Source of the DNA: an uncultured Collinsella sp.
Lineage (GTDB): Bacteria > Actinomycetota > Coriobacteriia > Coriobacteriales > Coriobacteriaceae
Reading direction: 5' to 3'
DNA: 8,123 bases
Assembly: GCA_937950415.1 (NCBI GenBank)
Contig: CALFDL010000009.1
Coordinates: forward strand, 1 to 8,123
The position numbers and the translations under genes are program-made. How positions within the stretch are numbered: the stretch's first letter is position 1; every line of letters starts with the position of its first letter. Below are positions 6,492 through 8,123 of the stretch, piece after piece. The notes below the pieces were generated by a model. That model was not told where the DNA came from. It saw only the letters and a list, made by a program, of their open reading frames with translations, and did no database searches.

Positions 6492-8123
6492 ATGGCGCAG
6501 GGGACGTTTGTGCAGGCGCTTCGCAAAGAGGCGGCGTTGAGCGGCACCTTTATGAAGGGGCGTTCGCTCATGCTCAACGGTGCCGTGCTGTCGTTTGAGG
6601 ACTCCGGCTCGCGCTTCTCCAAAAACGTTAACATCGAGGGCTCGGTGCGCGGCTCGCGCGGCGACCTGTACAAGACGCACGTGGCGCTCGACATGGACGA
6701 GCACGAGGTTATCGACTACGACTGCGATTGCCCCGCCGCCTTCCGCTATTCCGGCATGTGCAAGCACGCCATCGCCACGGCGCTGGCGTATCTGGATGCC
6801 AGTGGCGCCGAGCCCGTCGAGGGTTTGCGCACGCCGGTCCGCACGTTTACAGTACCGCCCGCACAGTCCAAGCAGCCCACGCGCTCCGCGCCCAACGCAT
6901 CTGCGGTCAACCCCAACTTTCCCTTCCCGGCGCCCGTCCCCACGAGCCCGAGCCTTGTGGCGGCGCTTTCCGATCTTTCGGACGCGCGCATGGACGAGCT
7001 CGCGGTCATGCGTCGCAAGCTCGCCAGCACCATTGACCCCGATGCGCCCAAAGCGGTGCTGGAGCCCTCGCTGGTGCCGTACTACAATCCGCTGTTTGCC
7101 GATCGTTTTAACTGGGCGCTCGAGTTTCGCATTCGTAGCGGTTCGGTGTCCTACGTGGTTAAGGATATCGACGGCATGGCCGATGCCTATGTGCGCGGCG
7201 GTACGTTCTCCTATGGCAAGAAGCTTACGTTTGCCCATGTGCCCGAGGCTTTCGATGACGTGTCGACAAAGCTGCTCGACTTTATCGCAATGACGGTCGC
7301 CTACCTAGGCGATATTACGAGCTCGCGCTCGGCGTCGTATGACTTTGTCCGCAACGGTTTTGTCGCCGAGCGTCAGTTGCCGGTATCCGAGCATTCCATC
7401 GTGTCCGTGCTGGACCTGCTGCGCGGCAGGACCATGTCCTTTGAGCCTGCTTGGTCGCGGGGAACGACGACGCATCGCGCCTACGAGGTGGCAGTCGAGC
7501 CGTCGCCGCAGGGGGAGGGCGAAGTCCCGGCTAAGCGCCCGCCGCTCCTTGCCGCCAAGATTGCACCGGCGGCGGGAGGCAGCTACGACTTGCGCCTGCC
7601 GGCCGATACGTACTGCTTTGTCGCAGGCGACGCAGCCTATCTGGTCGATACGCGCCGCGCGCGCCGTACCGACACGGCGTTTGCCCAGCATGCGGCGCCG
7701 TTCCTATCGCACTTGTTGCCCTGCCGCATGCCGGTCCATATCGCCGCCGACCAGGTGGGCGAGTTCTGCCGCATGGCGCTGCCGATCTTGCGCGACTACA
7801 CCGACCTGACCGCTCCCGCCGTACTTGACGCCGTGGCGCCCGAGCCGAGTTTTGCCATGGCGATTGGCGTCGACGATGGCCTTGTGACCTGCAAGATTAC
7901 GGTGGCCTACGGCGATTGGTCGGCAGATCTCTTTAGTCTTGGTGCTCCGGGCAGTCCTTTCGAAGAGCAACGCCCCGGCGTTCCGCCCCGCGATACGCTG
8001 GCGGAGTTTCGCGTTATGGACACGGCTGCCCTGTACTTTGATTTCCGCGAGGGCGGCCTGGCGTTTGAGGAGCGCGATGACGAGAGCTTGTTCTGCCTGC
8101 TGACCGAGGGCCTGTCCGCCCTG
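6492..8123 (+). CDS. SWIM zinc-finger SNF2-family helicase, N-terminal part (3' end outside the window)
   Basis: I translated this frame by hand: 544 codons from ATG 6492 to the last base, with no stop, so the gene continues past the window. Residues 78-92 form a SWIM zinc finger, C78-x-C80-x9-C90-x-H92 (CDCPAAFRYSGMCKH), preceded by the typical strand-rich lead (VIDYDCDC). A Pro/Ser/Ala-rich linker follows at about 115-160. The rest, with PYYNPLFADRFNWALEFRI, VVKDIDGMADAYVRG and later strands such as SYDLRLPADTYCFVAGD, matches in style the SNF2_assoc region that precedes the SNF2 ATPase in bacterial HepA-like proteins. SWIM domains bind DNA or protein partners, and the SNF2 motor translocates on double-stranded DNA. 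The Walker A and DEAH-type motifs must lie downstream and are not seen here, so the ATPase is inferred from the architecture. Tight spacing after dnaE suggests cotranscription. Confidence 0.85.
   Translation, partial: MAQGTFVQALRKEAALSGTFMKGRSLMLNGAVLSFEDSGSRFSKNVNIEGSVRGSRGDLYKTHVALDMDEHEVIDYDCDCPAAFRYSGMCKHAIATALAYLDASGAEPVEGLRTPVRTFTVPPAQSKQPTRSAPNASAVNPNFPFPAPVPTSPSLVAALSDLSDARMDELAVMRRKLASTIDPDAPKAVLEPSLVPYYNPLFADRFNWALEFRIRSGSVSYVVKDIDGMADAYVRGGTFSYGKKLTFAHVPEAFDDVSTKLLDFIAMTVAYLGDITSSRSASYDFVRNGFVAERQLPVSEHSIVSVLDLLRGRTMSFEPAWSRGTTTHRAYEVAVEPSPQGEGEVPAKRPPLLAAKIAPAAGGSYDLRLPADTYCFVAGDAAYLVDTRRARRTDTAFAQHAAPFLSHLLPCRMPVHIAADQVGEFCRMALPILRDYTDLTAPAVLDAVAPEPSFAMAIGVDDGLVTCKITVAYGDWSADLFSLGAPGSPFEEQRPGVPPRDTLAEFRVMDTAALYFDFREGGLAFEERDDESLFCLLTEGLSAL

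Noticed and set aside
4379..6694. 771-codon open frame antisense to dnaE and the start of the SNF2 gene
   Set aside because: Spans two well-supported + strand genes and has shadow-type composition; long antisense frames are common in GC-rich DNA with third-position GC bias.
6465..7293. Two frames (257 codons minus, 237 codons plus) overlapping the SNF2 gene
   Set aside because: Both are Arg-rich or Gly/Arg/His-rich shadows of the frame starting at 6492, which carries the SWIM motif and a strong ribosome site.
1..8123. CRISPR array, tRNA, rRNA, insertion-sequence transposase or integrase genes
   Set aside because: No regularly spaced repeats, no cloverleaf-like sequence with CCA-type end and no DDE, serine or tyrosine recombinase motifs were seen on either strand.

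Overview
The window is high-GC bacterial DNA with four complete or partial housekeeping-type genes and one gene of clearly different base composition, all on the + strand. The strong preference for G or C at third codon positions, a PHP-active DnaE of 1267 residues, a DUF3284-type protein and a SWIM/SNF2 helicase suggest an actinobacterium, most likely of the Coriobacteriia (Collinsella-like). That placement is inference from style and content; no marker in the window proves it.

Layout. (1) Bases 1-471 are the C-terminal end of a PD-(D/E)XK nuclease domain, probably the tail of an AddA/UvrD-type helicase-nuclease that begins upstream. (2) Bases 472-606 are intergenic and hold a 63-nt near-palindrome (483-545) and a possible -10 box. 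(3) Bases 607-1116 encode a 169-residue DUF3284-like protein of unknown function. (4) Bases 1117-2659 form a lower-GC insert-like region. It holds one 399-residue major facilitator superfamily (MFS) transporter (1220-2419), flanked by about 100 bp on the left and 240 bp on the right that contain no convincing gene but do contain short, protein-like, apparently broken reading frames. (5) Bases 2660-6463 encode the replicative DNA polymerase III alpha subunit, DnaE. (6) From 6492 to the window end runs the first 544 codons of a SWIM-domain SNF2-family helicase, open at the edge and only 28 bp downstream of dnaE, so probably cotranscribed with it.

Three of the genes (helicase-nuclease, DnaE, SNF2 helicase) concern DNA replication, repair or remodelling. 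The MFS gene does not fit them in function or composition and looks acquired. I did not find an obviously new multi-gene system. The points most worth a second look are the complete PHP metal-ligand set plus a long insertion in DnaE, the 63-nt hairpin repeat, and the borders of the MFS region, which carry coding-like fragments on the opposite strand and a perfect 10-bp inverted repeat.
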